DNA of 64,000 nucleotides from Mesorhizobium temperatum (GCF_002284575.1 NZ_NPKJ01000047.1:58181-122180); one strand, 5' to 3'; positions 1-10,365 are shown, numbered from the stretch's first letter. Notes: generated from the sequence alone by a model not told the origin. A program made the numbers and translations.

Positions 1-424
1 AAAGGCTGTAGTGGGCAAACATCCTGGTGCGCTCGGCATCAGCGACTTCGCGCGCAAGTACGGCGTGCTCCAATGGCACAAAGACACTGACGCTGCCGGC
101 CGAAGGATTGACCGTGCCTGCGAACGCGATCACGAGCAGCAGCGCGTAGTCATGGAATAGGGCAAAGGCCACACCGGTGGCGACCATCAGACTGGCAGCA
201 GCAAACAGGAGCCGGCGATGATCGGATCGAACGCCGGCGATGCCGACGCCGATTGTCAAGAGTGCCGAGCCAAGCAGGGACGCGGTCGCGATGACCCTGA
301 CCTGAAGAGGCGAGAAGCTAAGTCCAAGCAGGTAAGCGGGCAGCAGGACGGCCAAGAAGCCATCGCCCATGTCGCGCAAGGCGCGCGCCATAAACAGAAA
401 GGTCGTCGAATGGATCCGTTGCAC
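1..424 (-). CDS. MFS transporter, N-terminal part (cut by window edge)
   Basis: An open minus-strand frame runs off the left edge, so only about 141 N-terminal residues are visible. They form hydrophobic helices separated by short basic loops, with an early RALRDMGDGF segment followed by LLPAYLLGLSF, as in the first helices of major facilitator permeases. I chose the GTG at 424 because an AGGAGG Shine-Dalgarno (complement of 436-441) lies 11 bases upstream; the first in-frame ATG is at 391. The substrate cannot be inferred. Inner-membrane transport is inferred from family resemblance only. Confidence 0.7.
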   Translation of the reverse strand, partial: MQRIHSTTFLFMARALRDMGDGFLAVLLPAYLLGLSFSPLQVRVIATASLLGSALLTIGVGIAGVRSDHRRLLFAAASLMVATGVAFALFHDYALLLVIAFAGTVNPSAGSVSVFVPLEHAVLAREVADAERTRMFAHYSL

Positions 425-762
425 CTGTGCACCGCCCTCCTGTGCTCCGGCTTTGACGCGCCAGAGGTTCGGAAATGATGGCGCGGTCGCCTCAGAGATT
501 CCAGCGAGGGGAAGTTTCGGCCCCGATCCCAGCGTTGCCGCCCATGTGGTCAGACAGTGATGTGAGCTAGTCGCCCGCGGCGAAGGTCGCCTTCGAGTGG
601 CAATCGGCGACATTCCACTCGAACAAGCGAAAGGACCGTGTTGGGTCATGGGCGTGAGTTCAGCCGAGGGCGAGCGAAACTTCCGCTTGGGGTCGAACTA
701 GGTCGCTCAGAATGAATGAGTTTTGACCTTAGAGCATCATGGTCTCCGATCGCGGGCCGTCG
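425..762. other. 338-bp non-coding gap between MFS gene and nrsF
   Basis: No convincing gene is visible on either strand; the short open frames here have atypical composition and no ribosome binding site. The one structured element is an inverted repeat with 9-bp arms at 592-600 and 615-623 (TTCGAGTGG / CCACTCGAA) and a 14-base loop. It has no T-run, so it is not a clear terminator. Confidence 0.5.
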
Positions 763-1401
763 CTACCAGCGCACGAAAAGCCGCCCGCCGAGCGCGCCGA
801 GCGCGGCGAGGATGGCAATGGCGATCGTGTACCAGGTGGCGACGAAAAGCGGCGAGTCGTCGAAGCAGTGCGCGGCATAGAAAGTTGCCGCCAGCCCACC
901 GGCGAGCAGGCCCGCCACCGTTCCGGCAAGCACCGGCCGCGTCGGCGCGCCATAGCGCAGCACCGCCAGGAAGATGGCAAGCGGACCGATGCCGATCAGC
1001 GGAATGAACGTCAGGCAGACAACCAGATTGCTGCCGACCAGCCGCCGGCCCCAGTCGGCCGCAGGCACGGAAAGGAGCTCCAGCACCACGGCAACGATCA
1101 CCAGCAGCGGTGCGGCAATCATCCAGGCCGCCGCCCTGCCCGTCGATGCACCGGGTGTCGACAGGGCGCGGATCAAGGCGAAGGCGCTGACGGCTAGAGC
1201 CATCGTGAAGACGAACTTGGCAAGGAAGCGCATCGTATGCATGGCGGTGGCGATATCGGTGCGTGGGCCGATCGCCAGCCAGAACACGACCGCCGCGATC
1301 ACAGTAGCCACACCTGCGCTCATCCACCAGGCCGAGCCAAGCGGCATCGCCGTGCTGCGGGCATCGGCGTCGAGCGCCTTGATGAGATCGTCGGTCCTCA
1401 T
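763..1401 (-). CDS. nrsF: NrsF-type (DUF1109) membrane anti-sigma factor
   Basis: This 212-residue protein has about six membrane helices and an acidic MRTDDLIKALDAD N-terminus, the layout of DUF1109/NrsF anti-sigma factors, which hold an ECF sigma factor at the inner membrane. Two cysteines at residues 129 and 179 sit near the two periplasmic cysteines reported as essential for signalling in Caulobacter NrsF (131 and 181). The ATG lies one base after the sigma-factor stop (TGACATG), so the two genes should be translationally coupled. The sensed signal is unknown; in Caulobacter it is metal stress such as chromate or cadmium. Confidence 0.88.
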   Translation of the reverse strand: MRTDDLIKALDADARSTAMPLGSAWWMSAGVATVIAAVVFWLAIGPRTDIATAMHTMRFLAKFVFTMALAVSAFALIRALSTPGASTGRAAAWMIAAPLLVIVAVVLELLSVPAADWGRRLVGSNLVVCLTFIPLIGIGPLAIFLAVLRYGAPTRPVLAGTVAGLLAGGLAATFYAAHCFDDSPLFVATWYTIAIAILAALGALGGRLFVRW

Positions 1402-1402
1402 G

Positions 1403-1972
1403 TCATTCCCGCTTGAGCTGTTTGGCCCGCCCGAATTGTTTGGCCCCGAACCGTTTGGCGATGGTTGCGAGCCCACGATGCAGCGATACGCGCACCGCCG
1501 TCTCGCTGATGCCGAACTTTGCTGCCGTCTCGCCGATGGAACAGCCTTCAACCGATACCGACGAGACCACGGAACGTTGCGCCGGCGGCAGGCCGTCCAA
1601 CGCCCGATTGATGTCGCGCTCGCTGACCGTCTCGGCCTCCGGTTCGGCGAAGGTCTCGGCGATCTCATCGATCTCGATCTCGATGCGCCGACCGCGCCGC
1701 CGAAAGGCGTCGATCAGCTTGAAACGCGCTATGGCGTAGACCCAGGGCAGCACAGCCAGATCCTGGCGCCAGGTATGCCGTTTCACATGAATGGCCAGCA
1801 AGGTTTCCTGCACAACATCCTCGGGATCGACACCGCCCTGAACGATCTTGCGCCTGATAAAGCCGCGAACGAGAGCAGCCGTCCGGTGCAGAAAATCGGC
1901 GTAAGCCCTTTCATCTCCCGCGATCGCGGCCCGCATCAGCCGGGAAAGCTCGGCCTCGTCCTTGCCGGTCAC
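1403..1972 (-). CDS. sigF: ECF RNA polymerase sigma factor, SigF type
   Basis: The 189-residue protein has only the two ECF domains: sigma2 with VDPEDVVQETLLAIH near residues 48-62 and WVYAIARFKLIDAFRRR after it, and sigma4 with LPPAQRSVV and a helix-turn-helix around GISETAVRVSLHRGL. It would direct RNA polymerase to a small stress regulon and be restrained by the NrsF-like protein encoded next. The start is a GTG with GGGGAG 10 bases upstream; the nearby ATG is followed at once by a stop. A promoter matching the SigF consensus precedes it, which suggests autoregulation. Confidence 0.9.
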   Translation of the reverse strand: MTGKDEAELSRLMRAAIAGDERAYADFLHRTAALVRGFIRRKIVQGGVDPEDVVQETLLAIHVKRHTWRQDLAVLPWVYAIARFKLIDAFRRRGRRIEIEIDEIAETFAEPEAETVSERDINRALDGLPPAQRSVVSSVSVEGCSIGETAAKFGISETAVRVSLHRGLATIAKRFGAKQFGRAKQLKRE

Positions 1973-1990
1973 ATGAGTTCACTCCCCGAT

Positions 1991-2017
1991 ATTCGCGCCT
2001 CGGCGCTGATTTGTTAC
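1991..2017 (-). promoter_or_regulatory. SigF-type ECF promoter (GTAACA-N16-CGAAT)
   Basis: On the minus strand GTAACA (2017-2012) is followed after exactly 16 bases by CGAAT (1995-1991), about 20 bases ahead of the sigF GTG. Caulobacter SigF promoters have a GTAACC -35 and a CGAA -10 with 16-base spacing. Spacing and position fit autoregulation; no transcription data are available. Confidence 0.65.
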
Positions 2018-2179
2018 GTGGCCGGCGAAATAATGTCCAAGCCAAAATATGGGAATATCACGAAGGTTTCACCTCCGGCGCCCGATTACGCAGCTCATCA
2101 ATCTTGACTACACCGATCAGGAATTGATAGGTGCAGCCGTGCTAAATCAAGACCATCGAGATCGAGAGGGATGACGTCC

Positions 2180-3187
2180 ATGAAATATGCTCTTTCCGCC
2201 CTTGCCGGTGCCACGGCACTTGCAATCAGCCTGATCGCCGGCCCGGCAATGGCCCAGGACGGCGGCATCATCGTCTACAATGCCCAGCACGAAAGCCTGA
2301 CCAATGCCTGGGTGGAAGGTTTCACCAAGGAAACCGGCATCAAGGTCACCGTTCGCCACGGCGGCGACAGCGATTTCTCCAACCAGATCGTCGCCGAAGG
2401 CGCCGCCTCGCCGGCTGACGTGTTCCTCACGGAAAACTCACCCGCCATGGTGCTGGTCGAGTCCGCCGGCCTGTTCGCGCCGGTCGATGCCGATACGCAA
2501 GCGCAAGTTCCGCAGGAGTACCAGCCGGCCAGCGGCAAATGGGTGGGCATCGCCGCGCGCAGCACCGTCTTTGTTTACAACAAGACCAAGCTGACCTCCG
2601 AGCAGTTGCCCAAGTCGCTGCTTGATCTCGCCGATCCGAGCTGGAAGGGACGCTGGGCCGCTTCGCCCTCCGGCGCCGATTTCCAGGCGATCGTCAGCGC
2701 CCTTTTGCAGCTCAAGGGTGAGGCCGCAACGGCCGGCTGGCTGAAGGCGATGAAAGGGAACTTCACCGCCTACAAAGGCAACAGCACGGTGATGAAGGCG
2801 GTCAATGCCGGCGAGGTCGAAGGCGGCGTGATCTATCACTATTACTACTACGGCGACCAGGCCAAGACCGGCGAGAACAGCAAGAACATCGGGCTCCACT
2901 ATTTCAAGAACCAGGATCCGGGCGCGTTCGTCTCGGTTTCCGGCGGTGGCGTGCTGGCCTCCAGCAAGCACCCGAAGGAGGCCCAGGCCTTCCTGAAATG
3001 GGTGACCGGCAAGGGTGGTCAGGACGTGCTGAAGACCGGTAATTCCTTTGAATACGCCGTCGGCAACGGCGCGGATTCCAATCCGGCGCTGGTGCCGCTG
3101 GCCGATCTGCAGGCGCCGAAGGTCGACGCGACGACGCTGAACTCCAAGAAGGTGACCGATCTGATGACGGCAGCCGGCTTGCTTTAG
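2180..3187 (+). CDS. Fe(3+) ABC transporter substrate-binding protein
   Basis: This periplasmic binding protein of about 335 residues has a signal peptide ending near GPAMAQD. It resembles FbpA/FutA iron(III)-binding proteins: the YNAQHES motif supplies a His near the N-terminus, FLTENSP supplies a Glu, and YHYYYYGDQ (near residues 219-227) supplies the paired tyrosines that coordinate ferric iron in FbpA. The permease and ATPase genes follow on the same strand. The ATG at 2180 is preferred because AGAGGG lies nine bases upstream; an in-frame ATG at 2171 overlaps that site. Iron as substrate is inferred from these residues. Confidence 0.88.
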   Translation: MKYALSALAGATALAISLIAGPAMAQDGGIIVYNAQHESLTNAWVEGFTKETGIKVTVRHGGDSDFSNQIVAEGAASPADVFLTENSPAMVLVESAGLFAPVDADTQAQVPQEYQPASGKWVGIAARSTVFVYNKTKLTSEQLPKSLLDLADPSWKGRWAASPSGADFQAIVSALLQLKGEAATAGWLKAMKGNFTAYKGNSTVMKAVNAGEVEGGVIYHYYYYGDQAKTGENSKNIGLHYFKNQDPGAFVSVSGGGVLASSKHPKEAQAFLKWVTGKGGQDVLKTGNSFEYAVGNGADSNPALVPLADLQAPKVDATTLNSKKVTDLMTAAGLL

Positions 3188-3218
3188 TCGGCGTTGGTCC
3201 TAAAAGGGGCAACCGACT

Positions 3219-3261
3219 GCGCTCCTGCGGGAATTCGCTTCCGCCGGAGCGCTCTGTTTTT
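3219..3261 (+). terminator. Intra-operon Rho-independent terminator / attenuator
   Basis: GCGCTCC at 3219-3225 pairs with GGAGCGC at 3246-3252, with an inner CGG/CCG pairing, and TTTTT follows at 3257-3261. It lies between the binding-protein and permease genes of one transporter. It would let most transcripts end after the abundant binding protein, or act as a regulated attenuator. Confidence 0.65.
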
Positions 3262-3278
3262 CGAGGTGGCATTCGTCC

Positions 3279-3359
3279 ATGACGACAAGCTGCGTTTTTG
3301 GCCACGTTTGCGGCCCTTCGACCGTTTCCGCCACCGGGCGGCAGCGGCGCGGCGCCTGA
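3279..3359 (+). CDS. Candidate 26-codon upstream ORF before permease gene
   Basis: An ATG at 3279 follows GAGGTGG by about 10 bases and opens a 26-codon frame containing two cysteines (SCVFGHVCG) and ending in GRQRRGA. It stops at 3357-3359, four bases before the permease ATG at 3364, a spacing typical of translational coupling. It lies just after the terminator hairpin. I know no family for it. It could be a leader peptide controlling permease translation, or a chance frame. Confidence 0.3.
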   Translation: MTTSCVFGHVCGPSTVSATGRQRRGA

Positions 3360-3363
3360 GCTG

Positions 3364-4946
3364 ATGCAGTCTGCGGCCGACCTTGCACGTTCAGGCTTGC
3401 CGACCGGCGTGGTGGCTGGGCAATGGACGCGCCGGAGGCCCATATCCTGGATTTCGCTCGCCGCCATCCTGGTCTCACTTTTCTCTCTGCTGCCGCTCGC
3501 CTTCATCATCTGGATTGCCGTGCAGACCGGCTGGGAAACCGTATCGGCACTGGTGTTCCGGCCGCGCGTCGGCGAGCTGCTGGTCAACACGCTGCTTTTG
3601 GTGGTGCTGGCGGTACCGATCTGCATCGTGCTCTCAGTGGCGCTGGCCTGGCTGACCGAACGCAGCAGTCTTCCCGGTGCCCGCCTGTGGGCCTGGCTGT
3701 CGGTGGCGCCGCTCGCCATCCCCGCCTTCGTGCACAGCTACGCCTGGATCACCCTGGTGCCGGGACTGCATGGCCTGTGGGCCGGCGTCCTGGTTTCCGT
3801 CGTCGCCTATTTCCCGTTCCTCTATCTGCCGGTGGCGGCAGCTTTGCGCCGGCTCGATCCTGCTCTCGAAGATGCCGCGGCAGCCGTCGGCCTCGGGCCG
3901 TGGCGCGTGTTCCGGCGGGTCGTGCTGCCGCAGCTCAGGCTCGCCATCTGCGGCGGCTCGCTGCTGGTCGGCCTGCATCTCCTGGCCGAATACGGCCTCT
4001 ACGTGTTCATCCGCTTCGACACCTTCACCACGGCGATCGTCGACCAGTTCCAATCGACCTTCAACGGCCCCGCCGCCAACATGCTGGCTGCGGTGCTGGT
4101 GACATGCTGTTTCGTGCTGCTTGGGATCGAAGTACTGGTGCGCGGCGAGGAGCGTTATGCCCGCGTCGGCTCGGGCGCCGCGCGGCAGCAGCAACGCACA
4201 AGGCTCGGCCGCGCCACGATCCCGTGCCTGCTGCTGCCGGTCGTCACCACCCTGCTGGCGCTGGGCGTGCCGTTCGTCACCATCGGCCGCTGGCTTGTGG
4301 CCGGCGGTGCCGATGTCTGGCGCCTCGATGAGATCGGCCTGGCGCTCGGCCAGACCCTGTTCCTGGCGCTCGCCGGTGCCCTGCTCGCTACCGTCGCCGC
4401 CATGCCGATGGCCTGGATCTCGATCCGCGCGCCGGGACCGCTGCAGCGCCTTCTGGAAGGCTGCAACTACATCGTCGGCTCGCTGCCCGGCGTCGTCGTG
4501 GCGCTGGCGCTGGTCACCATCACCGTGCGCATCGCTCTGCCGCTCTACCAGACCCTGTTCACGATTCTCGTTGCCTATGCATTGATGTTCCTGCCGCGCG
4601 CCCTGATCAGCCTGCGGGCGTCGATCGCGCAGGCGCCGGTCGAACTCGAACGCGCCGCCGCCAGTCTCGGCCGGTCACCGCTCAAGGCGCTGTGGTCGAC
4701 GACGATCCGCCTCTCGGCGCCGGGGGCCGCGGCGGGCATGGCGCTGGTGGCGCTCGGCATCATGAACGAATTGACCGCCACGCAGATGCTGGCGCCCAAC
4801 GGCACCCGCACGCTGGCGATGGCGTTCTGGGCGCACAGCGGCGAGATCGACTATGCATCCGCCGCACCTTACGCCCTCATCATGGTGGCGATGTCGCTGC
4901 CCCTGACCTGGCTGCTCTATGTCCAGTCGAAGCGGATGGCCGGACG

Positions 4947-4950
<4 letters not shown>
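3364..4950 (+). CDS. Fe(3+) ABC transporter permease (two fused halves)
   Basis: The protein of about 528 residues has roughly twelve hydrophobic helices arranged as two homologous permease halves, as in FbpB/SfuB/ThiP. Each half carries an EAA-type cytoplasmic loop: one around [22 protein letters not shown] and one around [18 protein letters not shown]. It forms the membrane channel for the ferric-binding protein encoded upstream and overlaps the ATPase gene by four bases (ATGA). Start choice is uncertain: ATG 3364 follows a short upstream ORF, while a TTG at 3298 would add 22 residues but has no ribosome binding site. Confidence 0.87.
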
Positions 4951-6029
<1,079 letters not shown>

Positions 6030-6078
6030 ACGGTCTTGCGTCTCTCGCAGTTCGCTGGTTCAGGACGACAGGCTGGCT

Positions 6079-7146
6079 TCAATCGACCCGCTTACCGGCC
6101 TGATCGAACCAGTGCAGCTTTTCGGCCCTGGCCACGACGCGCAACTGGTCGCCGGGCTTGGCGGTGGCGCGCCCTGAGACGCGCACGACGATACGGCTGC
6201 CGGCTGCTGCACAATGAAGAAAGCTTTCGGCACCGACCGGCTCGACCGCCTCGACTGTCGCCGGCAGGACGAGCGCACCGGGCAGCGCCTCCGCATTGAA
6301 GGTGACGTCGGCATCTTCCGGGCGAAAACCGAGTGTCACGGCTGGTGTTTCGGGGGCCGCGAAGCCGATCACCGTGCCGTCGGCCAGCATCGGGCCTGAG
6401 GAACTTCCGGTCAGCGCCAGAAGATTCATCGGCGGCGCGCCGATGAAGGAAGCGACGAAGATCGAGGCCGGCTTCTCGTAGATGTCGAGCGGCGCGCCAG
6501 TTTGCTCGACCAGTCCGGCGTTCATGACAACAAGGACGTCGGCCAGCGTCATCGCCTCGAGCTGGTCGTGGGTCACATAGACCGAGGTGACGCCAAGCTT
6601 GCGCTGCAAATTCTTGATCTCGACCCGCATCTGCCCGCGCAATTTGGCATCGAGATTGCTGAGCGGCTCGTCGAACAGGAAGACTTTCGGATTGCGCACG
6701 ATGGCGCGGCCCATGGCAACACGCTGGCGCTGGCCGCCGGAAAGCTCGCGCGGGCGCCGGTCGAGCAGCGCCGAGAGCTCCAGCACCTTGGCGGTCGAGC
6801 GCACCCTGCTGTCGATCTCGTCCTTCGGCGTGCCGCGGTTGCGCAGGCCATAGGCCATGTTGTCGTAGACCTTCATATGCGGGTAGAGCGCATAGTTCTG
6901 GAACACCATGGCGATGTCGCGCTCGGTCGGGCCAATGGCGTTGACCACCTTGCCGTCGATGGCGACTGTACCGGCAGAAATAGTCTCCAACCCGGCGATC
7001 ATCCTCAGCAGCGTGGACTTGCCGCAGCCGGAGGGGCCGACCAGAACGCAAAGCTCCTTGTCGGGAATGGCGATGGAGACGCCCTTCACGGCTTCGACCC
7101 CGCTGGGATAGACCTTCTTCACGTCCTTCAGATCAACGGTCGCCAT
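6079..7146 (-). CDS. ugpC: sn-glycerol-3-phosphate ABC transporter ATPase UgpC
   Basis: A 355-residue MalK/UgpC-class ATPase: Walker [10 protein letters not shown] at residues 37-45, signature [14 protein letters not shown], Walker [14 protein letters not shown], switch His in YVTHDQLEA, then an OB/TOBE regulatory domain ([10 protein letters not shown]). It is last in a minus-strand ugpB-ugpA-ugpE-ugpC cluster, seven bases after ugpE. It energises import of glycerol-3-phosphate and glycerophosphodiesters, a phosphate and carbon source. Enzymes of this class are hard to tell from sugar-importer ATPases alone; the context decides. Confidence 0.9.
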   Translation of the reverse strand: MATVDLKDVKKVYPSGVEAVKGVSIAIPDKELCVLVGPSGCGKSTLLRMIAGLETISAGTVAIDGKVVNAIGPTERDIAMVFQNYALYPHMKVYDNMAYGLRNRGTPKDEIDSRVRSTAKVLELSALLDRRPRELSGGQRQRVAMGRAIVRNPKVFLFDEPLSNLDAKLRGQMRVEIKNLQRKLGVTSVYVTHDQLEAMTLADVLVVMNAGLVEQTGAPLDIYEKPASIFVASFIGAPPMNLLALTGSSSGPMLADGTVIGFAAPETPAVTLGFRPEDADVTFNAEALPGALVLPATVEAVEPVGAESFLHCAAAGSRIVVRVSGRATAKPGDQLRVVARAEKLHWFDQAGKRVD

Positions 7147-7153
7147 CGGCTTC

Positions 7154-8002
7154 TCACTTTTCGGATTCGACCAGGCCGCGCACGAACCAGCGTTGCATCA
7201 GCACAACCACCAGGATCGGCGGCACAATGGCCAGCATCGCTGTGACCATGACCAGGTGCCATTCGGTATCGGCATCGGCGAAGGAAACCATCTTTCTCAG
7301 TGCGATGACGATGGTGTTCATATCGTTGCTGTTGGTGACGAGCAGCGGCCAAAGATACTGCGTCCAGCCATAGATGAAGAGGATCACGAACAGCGCCGCG
7401 ATGTTGGTGCGCGACAGTGGCAAGAGGATATCGAAGAAGAAGCGCCATGGCCCGGCGCCGTCGACGCGCGCCGCCTCGACCAATTCGCCCGGTATGGTCA
7501 TGAAGAACTGGCGGAACAGCAGCGTCGCGGTGGCCGAGGCGATCAGCGGGATGATCAGGCCGGCATAGGTGTCGATCATGCCGAGATCGACCATCACCTT
7601 GTAGGTCGGCAGGATGCGCACCTCCACGGGAAGCATCAAGGTGATGAAGATCAGCCAGAAGAAGGTCATGCGCAGGGGAAAGCGGAAGAACACGATCGCG
7701 TAGGCCGAGAGGATCGAGATGAAGATCTTTCCCACCGCAACGCCGAGCGCCATGACCGTGGTGTTGAGGAGCAGTTGGCCAACGCTGACACCGCCGATGC
7801 GACCAATGCCGCCGAACAGCGCCTCGCTGTAATTGTTCCAGAGCTGGCCGCCGGGCAAGAGCGGCAGCGGCGGCCTGAGGATGGTTTGCAGCGTGTGTGT
7901 CGAGGCAACGAAGGTGTAGTAGATCGGAAAAGCCACGATCAATATGCCGAGGATGAGCACGGCATGGGCGATGAAGGTGCGGAGCGGGGACTGGCCGATC
8001 AT
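7154..8002 (-). CDS. ugpE: sn-glycerol-3-phosphate ABC transporter permease UgpE
   Basis: A 282-residue permease with six predicted helices. The EAA loop is [23 protein letters not shown] and conserved segments such as [15 protein letters not shown] and [10 protein letters not shown] match UgpE. It pairs with UgpA to form the channel. The ATG at 8002 is chosen because GAGGG lies just upstream; a TTG at 8014 would overlap the ugpA stop. Eight bases separate it from ugpA. Confidence 0.9.
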   Translation of the reverse strand: MIGQSPLRTFIAHAVLILGILIVAFPIYYTFVASTHTLQTILRPPLPLLPGGQLWNNYSEALFGGIGRIGGVSVGQLLLNTTVMALGVAVGKIFISILSAYAIVFFRFPLRMTFFWLIFITLMLPVEVRILPTYKVMVDLGMIDTYAGLIIPLIASATATLLFRQFFMTIPGELVEAARVDGAGPWRFFFDILLPLSRTNIAALFVILFIYGWTQYLWPLLVTNSNDMNTIVIALRKMVSFADADTEWHLVMVTAMLAIVPPILVVVLMQRWFVRGLVESEK

Positions 8003-8010
8003 CGCTGCCC

Positions 8011-8895
8011 TCAACCGTAATGAACTTTGCGTTCCACGTAGCGGAACTGGATGGCAGTGAGCGCAATGACGATGGCCATCAGGATGACCGACTGCGCCGC
8101 CGAGTCGCCCAGGATCAGATTGACGAAGCCGTCATTGTAGACCTTGTAGACCAGCGTCTCGGTCGTCTTGCCCGGCCCGCCGCCGGTGACGGCATGAACG
8201 ATGCCGAAAGTGTCGAACAGGGCATAGACGGTGTTGACGACCAGCAGGAAAAAGGTGGTCGGCGCAAGCAGCGGGAAGACGATGGTCCAGAAGCGCTTGG
8301 TCTCGCCGGCGCCATCCATGGCCGCCGCTTCGATCAGCGTTTTCGGCACCGCCTGCAGGCCAGCGACGAAGAACAGGAAATTGTAGCTGATCTGCTTCCA
8401 GGCAGCCGCCGACACCAGCAGGATCATGGCGTGGGTGCCGTTGAGCAGCGGGTCCCATGCGATGCCGAGGCTTCTCAGCAAATAGGCCAACGAGCCGATC
8501 GAAGGATTGAACAGAAAAAGCCACAGCATCCCGGCAATCGCCGGCGCCACGGCATAAGGCCATATCAACAGTGTGCGGTAGAGGCCTTTGCCGCGCACTG
8601 CCTTCTCGGCCATGACCGCAAGCAAGAGGGCCACACCCATGGCAACGATCGCGGTCGCAAGCGAGAACACCACCGTGACCTTGATCGAGTTGAGGTAGGC
8701 CGGATCGGCCAGCACCTTGCGGAAATTGGCGAACCAGACGAACTTGGTCCTCAGCCCGAACGGGTCTTGCCTGAGCATCGACTGGTAAAGCGCCTGACCG
8801 GCCGGCCAGTAGAAGAAAACCAGTGTTATGGCGAGTTGTGGCGCCACCAGCAGGTAGGGCAGGATCTTGTTGGGAAAGACGATGCGTGGAGACAG
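8011..8895 (-). CDS. ugpA: sn-glycerol-3-phosphate ABC transporter permease UgpA (likely CTG start)
   Basis: A six-helix permease with [17 protein letters not shown], the [11 protein letters not shown] segment and EAA loop [17 protein letters not shown], all typical of UgpA. The first standard start (GTG at 8853) would remove the conserved [14 protein letters not shown]-terminus. Upstream of it the frame has no ATG, GTG or TTG before an in-frame TAG. A CTG at 8895-8893 has GAGGG nine bases ahead and gives 294 residues, against 295 in E. coli UgpA, so I place the start there. An ATC at 8901 is the other option. The stop at 8011 is certain. Confidence 0.87.
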   Translation of the reverse strand: MSPRIVFPNKILPYLLVAPQLAITLVFFYWPAGQALYQSMLRQDPFGLRTKFVWFANFRKVLADPAYLNSIKVTVVFSLATAIVAMGVALLLAVMAEKAVRGKGLYRTLLIWPYAVAPAIAGMLWLFLFNPSIGSLAYLLRSLGIAWDPLLNGTHAMILLVSAAAWKQISYNFLFFVAGLQAVPKTLIEAAAMDGAGETKRFWTIVFPLLAPTTFFLLVVNTVYALFDTFGIVHAVTGGGPGKTTETLVYKVYNDGFVNLILGDSAAQSVILMAIVIALTAIQFRYVERKVHYG

Positions 8896-8922
8896 GCTGA
8901 TTTTCCCTCGCTATCCAGGGGG

Positions 8923-8946
8923 CGCCCACGCGAGCTCGCGTGGGCG
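8923..8946. repeat. 24-bp perfect palindrome between ugpB and ugpA
   Basis: CGCCCACGCGAG is followed directly by its reverse complement CTCGCGTGGGCG. As RNA it gives a very stable hairpin without a T-run. In its place between the binding-protein and permease genes it could stabilise the ugpB message or reduce read-through, giving an excess of binding protein. Confidence 0.7.
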
Positions 8947-8977
8947 ATATTCCAATCGACCAACCGAGATAATCTCG

Positions 8978-10288
8978 TCAGTTCTCTAGCGCTTCCTTGA
9001 TCGCGGCGTTGCCGCGCGTGACCGCGTTGTCAAGCGCCTGCTGAGCGGTTTGCTGGCCGGCCAGCATCTTCTCCAACTCCTCGTTCTGGATATCGCGCAC
9101 CTGCGGCAGATTCGGCAGGCGCACACCCTTCGAGTTGTCGGTCGGCGCCTTGCCCGTCATCTGCAGGATGGGTGTCTCGCGGCCGGGGTTCTTGTCATAG
9201 AAGCCTGATTTCTTGGTCGCCTCGTAGGCGGCGAGCGTCACCGGCAGGTATCCCGACTTCTGGTGCAGATATTCCTGCACATCGGTCTTGGACAGGTAGG
9301 CGAAGAAGGCCGCGACGCCCTTATATTGCTCGTCCGATTTGTTGCCGAACACCCACAGGCTGGCACCGCCCGGCGTGGTGTTCTGCGGTGCGCCCTTGGC
9401 GTCGGTATCGTAGGGAAGCTGGCCGATGCCATAGTTCATGCCGGACTTGACGATGTCGCCGAGGCCGCCCGAGGATTCGGTGAAGATGCCGCATTCGCCG
9501 GCAAGGAAGATCTGCTTGGCTTCGGAGGTGCGCCCGCCATATTTGAAGGTGCCGTCCTTGGCCAGGTCTGCGAGCGCCTGGAAGTGGTTGACGAAAATCG
9601 GCGCATTGATCTTGAGCTCGACATCACCGCCGGCGAGGCCGTTCTGCTGGGTGGCCCACGACACATCATTCCATGCCGCGAAATTCTCCAGATGGATCCA
9701 GGTCAGCCAGGTCGAGGTATAGCCGCATGAGGCGGCGCCGCTCGTCTTGATCTTCTTGGCAGCTTCCCACACCTCGTTCCAGGTCTTCGGCGGGCTGCTC
9801 ACGTCGAGGCCCGCTTTCTGGAAGATGTCCTTACTGTAGTAGAGGATCGGCGAGGAGGAGTTGTAGGGGAAGGACAGCATGGTGCCGTCCGGCTTCGAAT
9901 AATAGCCGACGATGCCGGGCAGATACTGGCTCTTGTCGAAGGTCATCCCGGCACCGGTCATCACCTCGGCCACCGGCTTGATCGCACCCTCGGCCGCCAT
10001 CATCACGCCGGTGCCGACATCGAACACCTGGAGAATATCGGGCGCCTGTCCGGCGCGGAAGGCAGCGATGCCGGCATTCAGCGTCTCGGGATAGGTGCCC
10101 TTGAACACCGGAACCAGCTCATAGTCGCTCTGGCTGGCGTTGAAATCCTTGGAGATCTTGTCGACGACCTCGGCGTTGGCGCCGGTCATGGCGTGCCACC
10201 AGCTGATCTGCGTGACGGCGAAAGCGGAGGTGGTGGAAAGCAGGGTCATGGTGGCGGCGACACCGGCCGCGAAGCCGAAGAACTTCAT
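8978..10288 (-). CDS. ugpB: sn-glycerol-3-phosphate-binding periplasmic protein UgpB
   Basis: A 436-residue extracellular solute-binding protein with a cleavable signal (MKFFGFAAGVAATMT to SAFA). ISWWHAMTGAN, FKGTYPETLNAG, APDILQVFDVGT and FPYNSSSPILYYSKD are UgpB hallmarks, and the W and Y residues in these stretches line the phosphate and glycerol pocket in the family. It is first in the ugpBAEC cluster, with GGGAGATG just before the ATG. It delivers glycerol-3-phosphate to UgpAE in the inner membrane. Confidence 0.93.
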   Translation of the reverse strand: MKFFGFAAGVAATMTLLSTTSAFAVTQISWWHAMTGANAEVVDKISKDFNASQSDYELVPVFKGTYPETLNAGIAAFRAGQAPDILQVFDVGTGVMMAAEGAIKPVAEVMTGAGMTFDKSQYLPGIVGYYSKPDGTMLSFPYNSSSPILYYSKDIFQKAGLDVSSPPKTWNEVWEAAKKIKTSGAASCGYTSTWLTWIHLENFAAWNDVSWATQQNGLAGGDVELKINAPIFVNHFQALADLAKDGTFKYGGRTSEAKQIFLAGECGIFTESSGGLGDIVKSGMNYGIGQLPYDTDAKGAPQNTTPGGASLWVFGNKSDEQYKGVAAFFAYLSKTDVQEYLHQKSGYLPVTLAAYEATKKSGFYDKNPGRETPILQMTGKAPTDNSKGVRLPNLPQVRDIQNEELEKMLAGQQTAQQALDNAVTRGNAAIKEALEN

Positions 10289-10336
10289 GTTTCATCTCCC
10301 GTTTTGTCATTGGCGAAAGGGCACTCTCGCAAAGGC

Positions 10337-10365
10337 AATATGTGCCGCTCGTGACAATTGGACAA
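10337..10365 (-). promoter_or_regulatory. Candidate promoter of ugpBAEC
   Basis: On the minus strand TTGTCC (10365-10360) is followed after 17 bases by CATATT (10342-10337), about 50 bases before the ugpB ATG. This fits a sigma-70-type promoter. I could not see a convincing Pho box, although ugp operons are often PhoB-controlled. Confidence 0.4.

Noticed and set aside
4692..4946. Longer start for the iron-importer ATPase
   Set aside because: It overlaps the permease in another frame; ATG 4947 gives the normal ABC start with an ATGA overlap.
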